Assembly (NCBI RefSeq): GCF_014701095.1
Contig: NZ_AP023439.1
Coordinates: forward strand, 2,158,001 to 2,222,000
Direction: 5' to 3'
DNA: 64,000 nucleotides
Origin: Streptomyces tuirus
Lineage (GTDB): Bacteria > Actinomycetota > Actinomycetes > Streptomycetales > Streptomycetaceae
The position numbers were made by a program, and so were the translations under genes. Under the pieces are notes generated by a model, which worked only from the letters and a program-made list of their open reading frames with translations, did not search any database and was not told the DNA's origin. This document shows, in pieces, positions 50,942-59,272 of this stretch; positions within the stretch are counted from its first letter, which is position 1; each line of letters opens with the position of its first letter.

Positions 50942-53900
50942 GGCCGGATCCGGGCCGTCCCCGGTCGCCCGGCTGGCGGCGGCCCTGTCGGCGGCGGGCG
51001 CCGCTCCGACACCTCGGGAGATCGCCGAACTGCTGTGGCTGGCAGGTCAGTTGGAGCAAGCGGCGGAGGAGCCCCTCGTCGGGGAGCACCCGACCGGGCA
51101 GCCCGAGGCCGGCCGGCCGGTCGCGCCCGAGACTCCCGGCACCGCCCCCGGCCCACCCGGCCCCGCCGAGCAGACACCCCCCGCCCCCGCGCACCCCACC
51201 GAGCCCCCGGCCCCGGCCGCTCACGACCGCGTCCCCCTCCGCCTGCCCGCCCCACGGCCCCCGGACGGTCCACAGCACCACCCCGGCGGCGGTGGATCGC
51301 CGCTCCTCGCGCCCGCGCCGCCGATGCTCCCCCACCCCCTCGCGCTGCAGCGCGCCCTGCGTCCGCTGCAACGCAAGGTGCCCTCCCCGCACGCGCGCCT
51401 GCTGGACGAGCGCGCGACGGCCGACCGGATCGCGCGGCTCGGCGCCCACCCGGACGTGTGGCTCCCCGTGCTGCGCCCGGCACCCGACCGCTGGCTGCGT
51501 CTGAACCTCGTGCACGACACCGGCCCCACCATGCCCGTCTGGCGCCCCCTGGTGAGCGAACTGCACGCGGCGCTCGCCCAGTCGGGCATCTTCCGCACCG
51601 TCACCCTGCACCCGGCCACGCCCGACGGCCGGGCCCGCCAGGTCCCCGTCCTCGACGACAGCCGCACGGCCACCCTCGTCGTCAGCGACTGCATGGGCCC
51701 GCAGTGGCGCCCGGGCGAGGCGGGCGACCGCTGGTACCGCACCCTGCGGAACTGGGCCCACCGCATGCCGCTCGCCGTCGTCCAGCCCCTCCCCGAACAC
51801 CTGTGGCCCACCACGGCGTTGCCCGCCGAGCCGGGCCTGCTGACGGCTCCCACCGCCGCGGCCCCCACGGCGACCCTCGCGTTCACCCCGTACGACGCCT
51901 CACCGCCCCCGGCCGGGGCCCTCCCGCTGCCGGTCCTGGAACCGGGCGCCCCCTGGCTCTCCCACTGGGCCGCCCTGCTCGCCGACCCGGGCGGCGCCCG
52001 CACACCCGGCGCGGTGGCCTGGCTGCCGGCCGCTCCCGCGCCCCCCGCCGAGCCCGCCCCCGACCACACCACGGCCTCCCCCGAGGACCTGGTCCTGCGC
52101 TTTCGCGCGACCGCGTCCCCCGAGGCCTTCCGCCTGGCCGGGCATCTCGCGCTGGCGGTCCCCTCGGTCCCGGTCATGCGCCTCGTCCAGCGCACCCTGG
52201 ACCGCGACCCGCGCCCCCAGCACCTGGCCGAGGTGATCCTCAGCGGCATGCTCACCGCCGCCCCCGGCCCCTCAGGCTCCTACGCGTTCCGGCCCGGCGT
52301 ACGGGAGTTGCTGCTGCGCTCCCTGCCCCGCACGGCCCGCGGCCGGACCCGGGAGTTCCTCGCCCGGGTCGGGGGCCTGATCGACGAGCGCGCGGGGCTC
52401 GCGGCCGGTCAGTTCCGGGCCGAGACGGGCGACGGACACGACGAGGCCGGCCCGGCGTTCGCCACGGTCAGCGAGGAGACCGTACGACGGCTGGGCGGGA
52501 CGGACACGCGATCCGCGGCGGAACCCACCGCCCCCACGATCCTCTTCGAGTCCGACGACCTCACCGGCCACCCCGAGGCCCGCATCACCCTCGAGTACGC
52601 GGTGCACGAGATGCTCTCCCGCGGCGCGCTCGCCCCCCACCGGTTCGACGTGCGCGTCCGGGGCAGCGGCTACGACGTCCACACCGAACCCGGCACCTAC
52701 CTCCTGCCCGTGCTGGTCGCCGTCCTGCGCGGCCTGCCCGAGGTGCTCACCGGACTCGTGGACCCGCCGCCCCTGACCGTCACGTTCTGGGACCGGCCCG
52801 TCCCGCCGCCCGAGCCGCCGCCCGTGCCCGCCGACATCCAGGTGATCGTCTCCCCGGCCGTCTACGAGCAGTTCGCCGCCAGCTCGGCCGCCCAGGGCCC
52901 CCAGCGCTTCCAGCCCCTCTACCAGGACGGCGCCACGGACACCCCGCCCGTCGCCTGGTACTGCCCGCTGTCCCCCGCCACCACCCCCGAGCCCGAGGCC
53001 CGCGACCTGGTGCAGGGCCCCTTCATCACACGCGACCTGCGCCGGCTCGGCATACCGGCCCCGGGCCGCACGGCCGTCGTCCACACCCGGCCCGACGGCC
53101 CGCTGACCCTCCTCGACCCCGCCCGGCCGCACGACGACAGCAAGCCCCGGCTCGTGACGTACTACGAGGTCGACCTCACCACGCACCAGGCCCACCACCG
53201 GGTCTCCCTGCCGAGTTCCGGCAAGGGCGTCTTCGCCGCCGCCGTCGAGCTGTCCTGGCACGTGGAGGACCCGGTCGCCTTCGTGCGGGCCGAAGTCGGC
53301 CGGGTGTCCGAGCCGCTGCTCGGCCATCTGCTGGAGGAGGCGGCCCGCATCACCCGCCGGCATCCGCTGCGCCGGGCCGGCGCCGCCCAGCGCGCCGTCA
53401 ACGCCGGGCTGCGCCGCTGGCCGGTGCCCGGGCTGTCGGTGACGGCGTCGGTTCAACTGGACCGGGAGGGCGCGGCCCTGCCCGGGCCGCAAGGGACCGC
53501 TCCCGCGCGGCTCCCGCTGCCGCGGCTGCTCGGCGAGGCCGAGACGGTCCTGGTCGGCTTCGACGGCCCGATGACCCGGCTGTTCTCGGCGAGCACCGCA
53601 CGCGAGGCCGTGCTCGGCCTGCTCGCCCTGGTCGACGAGCACCGCGACGCGCGGCACGCCCTGCCCGGCGCGGTGCGGGAGACGTTCGCCCATCCGCTGG
53701 ACGTGCTCCGGGCCTTCGCGCGGGACCCGCTCGGGCCGCTGCTGCGCGAACGCCTCGACGAGATCGAACTCCGGGCGGTGCCGCACGCCCCGGCGACGCA
53801 CAACTCCGCGCCCCTGGTCCGCACCCTGCACGCCTCCGGCCGCCGCGTCTGTGTCATCACCGACGTCTGCGCCGAGGCCGTCCCCCGCTATCTGCGGCCC

Positions 53901-54188
53901 TACGGCGCCCTGCCCCTGGCCGGCGTCCACGGACGCGCCGAGGACCTCGCCCTGCTCACCCCGCACCCGGACTGCATGCTGCGCGCCCTCGACACCTGTG
54001 CGGGGTCGGCCGCGACGGGCCTGGTCATCGGCTCCACGGTCGCCGAGCTCGCCGCCGCCCAGCGGGCCGGGCTGCGCTTCATCGGCCTCGCCCGGAACAC
54101 CACCACCGACCGGCAGCTGCGCGAGGCCGGCTGCGAGACCACCGTGACCTCCCTCGCGCCCCTGCTGGAGGCCGCGCGCTCCCTGTGA
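50931..54188 (+). CDS. SAV_2336-type protein: degenerate vWA, SPFH-like and HAD-like domains
   Basis: A 1085-residue protein. Residues 1-45 are a helical start and 45-125 a Pro-rich linker. Residues 150-500 form the SAV_2336/vWA region (LRLNLVHDTGPTMPVWRPL, where the MIDAS DxSxS is reduced to DTGPT; then RLVQRTLDRDPRPQHLAEVIL and FRPGVREL). Residues 530-700 are an unassigned beta-rich part. Residues 740-850 look SPFH/band-7-like (RVSLPSSGKGVFAAAVELSWHVEDPVAFVR by pattern). Residues 865-1085 have a HAD fold whose first motif reads LVGFDGPM (874-881), lacking the nucleophile Asp, and whose last acidic motif is GSTVAE. It would be the vWA subunit of the system, with no phosphatase activity. It overlaps the MoxR gene. 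Confidence 0.65.
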   Translation: MASEAGSGPSPVARLAAALSAAGAAPTPREIAELLWLAGQLEQAAEEPLVGEHPTGQPEAGRPVAPETPGTAPGPPGPAEQTPPAPAHPTEPPAPAAHDRVPLRLPAPRPPDGPQHHPGGGGSPLLAPAPPMLPHPLALQRALRPLQRKVPSPHARLLDERATADRIARLGAHPDVWLPVLRPAPDRWLRLNLVHDTGPTMPVWRPLVSELHAALAQSGIFRTVTLHPATPDGRARQVPVLDDSRTATLVVSDCMGPQWRPGEAGDRWYRTLRNWAHRMPLAVVQPLPEHLWPTTALPAEPGLLTAPTAAAPTATLAFTPYDASPPPAGALPLPVLEPGAPWLSHWAALLADPGGARTPGAVAWLPAAPAPPAEPAPDHTTASPEDLVLRFRATASPEAFRLAGHLALAVPSVPVMRLVQRTLDRDPRPQHLAEVILSGMLTAAPGPSGSYAFRPGVRELLLRSLPRTARGRTREFLARVGGLIDERAGLAAGQFRAETGDGHDEAGPAFATVSEETVRRLGGTDTRSAAEPTAPTILFESDDLTGHPEARITLEYAVHEMLSRGALAPHRFDVRVRGSGYDVHTEPGTYLLPVLVAVLRGLPEVLTGLVDPPPLTVTFWDRPVPPPEPPPVPADIQVIVSPAVYEQFAASSAAQGPQRFQPLYQDGATDTPPVAWYCPLSPATTPEPEARDLVQGPFITRDLRRLGIPAPGRTAVVHTRPDGPLTLLDPARPHDDSKPRLVTYYEVDLTTHQAHHRVSLPSSGKGVFAAAVELSWHVEDPVAFVRAEVGRVSEPLLGHLLEEAARITRRHPLRRAGAAQRAVNAGLRRWPVPGLSVTASVQLDREGAALPGPQGTAPARLPLPRLLGEAETVLVGFDGPMTRLFSASTAREAVLGLLALVDEHRDARHALPGAVRETFAHPLDVLRAFARDPLGPLLRERLDEIELRAVPHAPATHNSAPLVRTLHASGRRVCVITDVCAEAVPRYLRPYGALPLAGVHGRAEDLALLTPHPDCMLRALDTCAGSAATGLVIGSTVAELAAAQRAGLRFIGLARNTTTDRQLREAGCETTVTSLAPLLEAARSL

Positions 54189-54359
54189 CCCAAAACTGCG
54201 AACCCCCCGTTCGGCGGCACCCCGCCCGGCCCCCCAGGAAAGGCGGCCCGGCCCCGTCCCGCGCACGATGCGAAAGAGGCCGCCAACCCGGCGGACCCAC
54301 GTCTGCGAGGCCCGCCACCTGGCGGCCCCCCACGGTCTGTGCTCTCGGGAGGACCTGCC
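54189..54359. other. 171-bp gap before mbl with two short hairpins
   Basis: No gene. CCGCC-AACCC-GGCGG and CCGCCA-CC-TGGCGG are two small stem-loops shortly upstream of the mbl ribosome site GGGAGGA. No convincing promoter was found. Confidence 0.35.
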
Positions 54360-55397
54360 ATGACCGCCAGTCTGGAGCAGTTGCGCCGCTGCCACTTCGC
54401 CGTCGACCTGGGGGCGGCCCGCACACGCGTCTACGTCAAGGGCGCCGGCCTCGTCGTCGACCAGCCGTCCGCCGCCGCCGTGAACACCCGTACCGGCGCG
54501 CTGATCGCGGTCGGCGAGCTCGCCGAGAAGATGACCGGCCGCACCCCGCACTACATCCGGGTGGTCCGGCCGGTCTCCGGCGGGACCGTCGTCGACATCG
54601 AGATGGCGCAGCGCATGCTGCGGCACCTGCTCGGCGACAAGATGCGCCGCGGCCTGCGCCGCAAGCCGATCCTGCGCGCGGCGGCCTGCACCCCGCACGA
54701 CGCCGACCCGCTGGCCCAGCGCGCCGCGATCGAGACGCTCGTCGGGCTCGGTGCGCGACGCGTGGAGCTGGTCGACACGCTCATCGCCGCCGCCGTCGGC
54801 TGCGGGCTGCCCGTGGAGCAGCCCGAGGCGACCATGATCATGGTGTGCGGGGCGGCGGCCACCCAGGTGGCCGTGCTGTCGCTCGGCTCGATCGTCACCG
54901 CCGAACGCATCCCGGTGGGCGGAGAGGCCGTCGACCACGCGATCGTGCAGCACCTGCGCCACGAGCACGAGCTGATGCTGCCGAGCCAGTCGGTGCGGCC
55001 GTTGCAGCTGGCCCTGTCCGGCAACGGCCTCACCCCGCAGGGCCCGGCCTCCACCGAGATCCACGGCCGGGACGTCGCCACCGGGCTGGCCCGCTCCGTC
55101 CAGGTCGACACCGCGGCCGTCCGGGACGCCATCCAGACGCCGCTCACCGCGGTCCTGGACGGCATCGGCAAGGTGCTGCGGGACTGCCCGCCCGATCTGG
55201 TCGCCGACCTCGCCGACCGGGGGATCATGATGGTCGGCGGCAGCGCCCTGCTGCCGGGCCTGGACCAGATGCTGCGGCAGGCCACGGGCATGCCGGTGCA
55301 CATCGCCGAGCGCCCGGACGTGTGCGCCGTGCAGGGTCTCGGCGCGATGCTGGAGGGCCGGATCGCGCCGCTGGCGCTGGACCCGCTGAGCACCTGA
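54360..55397 (+). CDS. mbl: MreB-like actin homologue Mbl with degenerate nucleotide motif
   Basis: A 345-residue actin-fold protein. Phosphate-1 is FAVDLGAARTRVYV (near residue 16), the connect region has RPVSGGTVVDIEMAQRMLRH, and the adenosine motif is GIMMVGGSALLPGLDQML. The phosphate-2 loop, normally VDIGGGTTE in MreB, is MVCGAAATQ (about 161-169), with loss of the Asp and the Gly/Thr residues, so ATP hydrolysis may be impaired. Position after the matB region matches S. coelicolor mbl (from memory SCO2451), a spore-wall actin homologue. The ATG at 54360 follows GGGAGGA. Confidence 0.85.
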   Translation: MTASLEQLRRCHFAVDLGAARTRVYVKGAGLVVDQPSAAAVNTRTGALIAVGELAEKMTGRTPHYIRVVRPVSGGTVVDIEMAQRMLRHLLGDKMRRGLRRKPILRAAACTPHDADPLAQRAAIETLVGLGARRVELVDTLIAAAVGCGLPVEQPEATMIMVCGAAATQVAVLSLGSIVTAERIPVGGEAVDHAIVQHLRHEHELMLPSQSVRPLQLALSGNGLTPQGPASTEIHGRDVATGLARSVQVDTAAVRDAIQTPLTAVLDGIGKVLRDCPPDLVADLADRGIMMVGGSALLPGLDQMLRQATGMPVHIAERPDVCAVQGLGAMLEGRIAPLALDPLST

Positions 55398-55411
55398 GCG
55401 TCAGGCGCCGG

Positions 55412-56365
55412 TCAGCGGGCGAACCAGCAGCGCACGGTCGTCCCGCTGTCGCCCCGGTGCACCCGCACCAGGTCGGCGATCAGATTGACCAGCAGGATCC
55501 CGCGCCCGCCGCGCTGGTCGCGGGGCACGGGCCGGCGTCCGGCCAGGGGGTCCGCGAGCCGCCCCCCGTCGCGCACCTCGCACAGCACGTACCCCTCCTC
55601 GGCCCACACCCGCAGCACGCCCGAACCCCCGCCGTGCACCACGCTGTTGGTGGTGAGTTCGGCCGTGGCGAGGGCCAGGTCGTCCAGCTTCACGCCGGCC
55701 AGGCCGAGCCGCGCTCCCTCCCCGACGGCCACGTGCCGGGCGTGGGAGAGCGAGTCGGAGACGAAGGAGAACGTCAGCGCGTCCTGCACGGGCGCCAGCG
55801 GCTCGTTGTAGCGGCTGACGACGTCCTCGGGGGCGTACGCGTCGTTGTCCCGCGCCGTGCGGGAGCCGGGGTGGATGACGGCGGGGTGGGTGGCGTAGGC
55901 GTCGGCGACCATGTGCTCGGGCAGCCGCGCCACGTCGTACGGGCACATGATCGTCGCCGTACGGCCGCGGAAGGCGGCGTTGATGAGCGCCTCGTGCTGG
56001 GCGCACGCCGGGTACTCGGTGTCGGAGCGGCCCGCCCAGACGGGCTCGCCGATGATCCGCACCCGGCGGCCGGCGGGCTGGGCGTCGGCGAAGGCGCGCA
56101 GCACGCCGGGGATGATCCGCCCGGGGTTGCGTCCGGCCTCGCGCATGTCCAGCAGCCGCACGGCTTCGGCGGCGTCGCCCAGCGCGTCCCTGATCAGGGC
56201 GAGGTTCTTGCCGGGCACGGCGACGGCGACCGGCTCGCCGGCGTCCAGGCCGTCGTGCACGAACGGCAGGGTGCCGTCGAGGTATTCCTGTTCGTCCCGG
56301 TAGAGGAGCGCGGGGTGGGCGAAGGGGTCGAGCGGCCCGAAGGGCTCGGTGGCGGCAGCGGTCAT
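55412..56365 (-). CDS. MEDS-HATPase sensor/anti-sigma regulatory protein
   Basis: A 317-residue protein. Residues 1-165 are a MEDS-type sensor domain (LYRDEQEYLDGTLPFVHDGLDAGEPVAVAVPG, with CPYDVARLP near 165). Residues 190-317 are a GHKL/HATPase_c domain of the SpoIIAB/RsbW type: LDDLALATAELTTNSVVHGGG (N-box) and CEVRDGGRL (G1), RGGRGILLVNLIADLV (G2). It binds ATP and may bind a sigma factor or STAS partner; the adjacent STAS gene overlaps by 4 bp (ATGA), giving a likely partner pair. Confidence 0.85.
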   Translation of the reverse strand: MTAAATEPFGPLDPFAHPALLYRDEQEYLDGTLPFVHDGLDAGEPVAVAVPGKNLALIRDALGDAAEAVRLLDMREAGRNPGRIIPGVLRAFADAQPAGRRVRIIGEPVWAGRSDTEYPACAQHEALINAAFRGRTATIMCPYDVARLPEHMVADAYATHPAVIHPGSRTARDNDAYAPEDVVSRYNEPLAPVQDALTFSFVSDSLSHARHVAVGEGARLGLAGVKLDDLALATAELTTNSVVHGGGSGVLRVWAEEGYVLCEVRDGGRLADPLAGRRPVPRDQRGGRGILLVNLIADLVRVHRGDSGTTVRCWFAR

Positions 56366-56775
56366 GACGTCGACACCTCGATTCCCCTCTGGCCCGGCCA
56401 TAGCAGGTCCAGCGTGCGCCGCAGGGCGGGCGGCGGCCTGCGCACCACGAACCGCCGGCCGTCCCGGAGCTGCCCGGCGGCGGCCGCGAGCGCGCCGGCG
56501 CCCGCGACGTCCACGAACGTCACGCCGGACAGCTCCAGGTAGTACACGTCATCGTCCTCACGAACAGCCTGCTCCAGTACGCCTTCCCAGATCGCACGGG
56601 TCGTCAGACCGACCTCACCGGCCGCCCGGACGCCCTGCTGCCCGGCCAGCGGGAAGACCGCGAGGCCCGGTACCGGGCCGCGAGAGCCGCTCTCCGACAG
56701 CTGTTGCCGAGTGTTCAAGGCCGTCTCCCCACACTTCGGGACCACAGCGCTCGTACCCGTACGACAGAAGCTCAT
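56362..56775 (-). CDS. STAS-domain anti-anti-sigma-like protein
   Basis: A 137-residue STAS protein: FPLAGQQGVRAAGEVGLTTRAIWEGVLEQAV, then VYYLELSGVTFVDVAGAGALAAAAGQL. The switch motif, usually DSSG, is DVAG, so the serine phosphorylated in classical SpoIIAA proteins is missing and control by the adjacent HATPase may not involve phosphorylation. ATG 56775 follows GGGGG. It is co-transcribed with the MEDS-HATPase gene. Confidence 0.8.
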   Translation of the reverse strand: MSFCRTGTSAVVPKCGETALNTRQQLSESGSRGPVPGLAVFPLAGQQGVRAAGEVGLTTRAIWEGVLEQAVREDDDVYYLELSGVTFVDVAGAGALAAAAGQLRDGRRFVVRRPPPALRRTLDLLWPGQRGIEVSTS

Positions 56776-56907
56776 TCCCCCGAAAGGTGTGTAGCACGCC
56801 GAACGGCGGGCAGGCGCACCTCACACCGACGTCCACGGGGGCGAGTGACGTCGCGCAGTCCGGCGAGCGAGACGAACACGACCGACGAGGACCGACAAGG
56901 CGGTGAC

Positions 56908-57606
56908 ATGACCTCAGCGGCATCACCACATCTCACCGGAGGGCTGGACACCCTGGTCATCTGTGGCCGCGTCGACGCGGACCGCGCCGAGCTCACCCCG
57001 CGGGGTGAGCTCGTTCACGGCTGCGCGGACATCCTGGCCCGGACCCTGGCCGGTCTGCCGGCCACCGTCACCCGGGTCGACCTGGACATGACGGGCGTGC
57101 ACTTCATGGACACGGCCGGTCTGCAGTTCCTGGACGTGCTCGCCGATCACGGCCGGCAGCGGTCGCTGACGGTGACGGCGACGAACTGGAACGGCCAGCC
57201 GCGCCGGATCCTGGAGCTGGCGGGCCTGGACACGACGGACCCGCTGACCGGTCTGGCCGTCACGGGCCCGGTTCCCGCCGTGCCGCCGACCGCCCCCGCC
57301 TCCTCGGCGGTCGCCCTGGAACGCGCGGAGTGCCTGCACGTGCTGCGGGAGGAGGTCGAGCAGCTCCGCCAGGCCATCGCCTCCCGCCCGGTCACCGACC
57401 AGGCCCGGGGCATCCTCATGGCCACGCACGGCTGCACGTCCGACGAGGCGTGGCACATCCTGCGCGAGACGTCCCAGCTGTCGAACACCAAGCTGCGCGA
57501 TGTCGCGGCGGCGGTGACGGCGAGCGCGGAGGCGGACGGCCCCCCGCCCTCCCCCGAGCTGCGCACGGCGCTGCAACGGGCGGTCGCACGGCGCCGCCGG
57601 GGCTGA
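56908..57606 (+). CDS. STAS-ANTAR regulator
   Basis: A 232-residue protein joining an N-terminal STAS domain (residues 30-115, VDLDMTGVHFMDTAGLQFLDVL) to a C-terminal ANTAR RNA-binding domain (about 150-210, LREEVEQLRQAIASRPVTDQARGILMATHGCTSDEAWHIL by pattern). ANTAR domains bind paired RNA stem-loops and prevent transcription termination. The STAS switch is DTAG, so the usual phospho-serine is replaced. ATG 56908 follows AAGG. It is divergent from the STAS/HATPase pair and may link that switch to antitermination. Confidence 0.85.
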   Translation: MTSAASPHLTGGLDTLVICGRVDADRAELTPRGELVHGCADILARTLAGLPATVTRVDLDMTGVHFMDTAGLQFLDVLADHGRQRSLTVTATNWNGQPRRILELAGLDTTDPLTGLAVTGPVPAVPPTAPASSAVALERAECLHVLREEVEQLRQAIASRPVTDQARGILMATHGCTSDEAWHILRETSQLSNTKLRDVAAAVTASAEADGPPPSPELRTALQRAVARRRRG

Positions 57607-57695
57607 AGGCCGAGGGGCATGCGCGCGCCCGGCCCCGGTGCGCCCGGTCCCACGGGGGTACCCGGGGGGCCGACAGCCGCGCAGGGAGGCAGACC

Positions 57696-57875
57696 ATGAG
57701 CGATCACACCCCGTCCCGGGCCGAAGGCGACCGCGAGGGCGACGAGCCGGACACGACCCCGCGCCCCACGCCGTCCCAGGCGGAGGGCGACCGCGACGAC
57801 GCCGACGCGACCGACACGAACACCGACGCCGACGCGGAGGAGGCCACGGAGACCACGGGCGCGGAGACCACATAG
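57696..57875 (+). CDS. small acidic disordered protein
   Basis: A 59-residue protein from ATG 57696, 6 bp after GGGAGG. It is almost wholly Asp, Glu, Thr, Arg and Pro, with two copies of the motif PS(R/Q)AEGDR (near residues 6 and 26). No fold is expected. Normal codon use and a good ribosome site argue for a true gene, but no family is recognised. Confidence 0.5.
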   Translation: MSDHTPSRAEGDREGDEPDTTPRPTPSQAEGDRDDADATDTNTDADAEEATETTGAETT

Positions 57876-57927
57876 AGGCGACTCGACGGGGCACCCGTAT
57901 CTCCCCGACCAGTCAAGGGAGTTATTC

Positions 57928-58170
57928 GTGATCATCGCGGTCGTCATCGCCGGGTGCGTGCTCCTGGCCGTGCTCGCCTTCCTCGTCCCCCGTCTCTCGC
58001 GCCACCCCGAGCGCGGCACCCAGCGTTCGCTCGGCGCGGGTGCCCGGGCCGGCGGCAAGGCCCCCGGCGTCCTGGGCAGGCTCTTCAGCAAGCCCTTCCA
58101 CACCAGCTCCCGCGCGGTGAGCCGCAGCGGCTCGGCCGGCCGCCGCACCCGCGGCCGCATGCCCTTCTGA
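57928..58170 (+). CDS. small single-pass membrane protein (DUF6411-like)
   Basis: An 80-residue protein from GTG 57928, after AAGGGAG. Residues 1-20 form a hydrophobic segment (MIIAVVIAGCVLLAVLAFLV), then a strongly basic tail rich in Arg, Ser and Gly (SKPFHTSSRAVSRSGSAGRR). It resembles Streptomyces proteins I recall as DUF6411. Function unknown; it lies 52 bp after the small acidic protein, an opposite-charge neighbour. Confidence 0.6.
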   Translation: MIIAVVIAGCVLLAVLAFLVPRLSRHPERGTQRSLGAGARAGGKAPGVLGRLFSKPFHTSSRAVSRSGSAGRRTRGRMPF

Positions 58171-58237
58171 CCCGCGCGGCCGGACCGCCCGGCATGCTGA
58201 TCGGGTAGGGCAGGGCAGGCAGAAGGAGACCTTCTCG

Positions 58238-59203
58238 ATGGGTACCGCTGTGCATGTCCCGCAGACGCGGGACATGATCGGGGAGGAACTCTCCGGGGAT
58301 GAGGCGTTCACCGCGCTGCGGCGCTACGGGGGCCGCCGGCTGCTCGTCGACGCGTTCACCCGGTTCCGCTACGCCGACGGCTTCACCAACTCCCGCGCCC
58401 TCGCCTTCCAGGTGGTCCTCGGCATGGTGCCGTTCACCATCGCCCTGGTCGGCGTCGCCACCACCGTGCACACCGAGAGCGTGGGGCGGATCATCGAACT
58501 CACCCTGGGCCGGATCGTGCCCGGCGCCAGCGCGGAGCTGATCGAGGACGCCCTCGACAGCACCGAGCGCAGCGCCGGTTCCGGCGCCTGGGGCGCTGTC
58601 GCGATGTGGACGGGCCTGGCCTTCGCCGTGCTCAACCTGGCCTCGGCGATGGCCCAGGTCGAGCGGGGCGCCAACCGCATCTACGGCATCGAGCGCGACC
58701 GGCCCTTCCTGGCCAAGTACGGCCGTGGCCTGCTGCTGGCCCTCGCCGCGGGCATGCCGATGGTCCTGGGGTTCCTCGTGCTCGTCGCGGGCGAGGCCGT
58801 CGGCAGTGCGGTGGTGGAGACCTACGGCTGGTCCCGTACCTGGCTCGACTGGTGGGGCGTCCTGGACGTGCCGCTGGGCGTGCTGCTCGCCTGGGTCGCC
58901 TCGTCGGTGATCTTCCGCTGGGCGCCGCGGCGGGACCAACCGGGCTACACCTGGCTGGCGTTCGGCTCGGCGGTCCATCTGGTGCTGTGGATCACGGCCA
59001 CCTGGCTGCTGTCCCTCTACGTCGCCGAGAGCGGTTCCTTCGGCGCGGTGTACGGGCCGCTGACGGCGTTCGTCGCCCTGCTGCTGTGGGCCAACCTGAC
59101 CGGGGTGGTCCTGTTCCTCGGCATCGCCTTCGCCGCTCAGCTGGAGGCGGCCCGGGCCGGCGTCACCGAGGCCGTGCACCCGGACCCGGGGCCGGGTCCG
59201 TGA
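58238..59203 (+). CDS. YihY/BrkB-family membrane protein
   Basis: A 321-residue protein with six membrane spans in the YihY/virulence-factor BrkB pattern: SRALAFQVVLGMVPFTIALVGVA, LAFAVLNLASAMAQVERGANRIYGIERDRPF, and YGPLTAFVALLLWANLTGVVLFLGIAFAAQLEA (quoted by pattern). Members were once called RNase BN, which is no longer accepted; the role is unknown. The ATG at 58238 follows AGAAGGAGA. The end is Pro/Gly-rich. Confidence 0.85.
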   Translation: MGTAVHVPQTRDMIGEELSGDEAFTALRRYGGRRLLVDAFTRFRYADGFTNSRALAFQVVLGMVPFTIALVGVATTVHTESVGRIIELTLGRIVPGASAELIEDALDSTERSAGSGAWGAVAMWTGLAFAVLNLASAMAQVERGANRIYGIERDRPFLAKYGRGLLLALAAGMPMVLGFLVLVAGEAVGSAVVETYGWSRTWLDWWGVLDVPLGVLLAWVASSVIFRWAPRRDQPGYTWLAFGSAVHLVLWITATWLLSLYVAESGSFGAVYGPLTAFVALLLWANLTGVVLFLGIAFAAQLEAARAGVTEAVHPDPGPGP

Positions 59204-59251
59204 CGTCCCCCGGCTGACGCGCGCCCGGCCCCCTCTGATCACCGCGCCGAA

Positions 59252-59270
59252 CCAGGACGTATCGTCCTGG
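59252..59270 (+). promoter_or_regulatory. 19-bp dyad abutting the start of the prenyltransferase fusion gene
   Basis: CCAGGACG (59252-59259) and CGTCCTGG (59263-59270) pair perfectly across TAT and end 2 bp before the GTG at 59273. There is no good ribosome site. TATCGT within it could be a -10 box of a leaderless transcript, so the dyad may be an operator on a leaderless promoter. Confidence 0.4.
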
Positions 59271-59272
59271 GT

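Noticed and set aside
50931-54188. Calling the C-terminal HAD domain a functional phosphatase
   Set aside because: The nucleophile Asp, the lysine motif and the last acidic motif are all missing in the translation.
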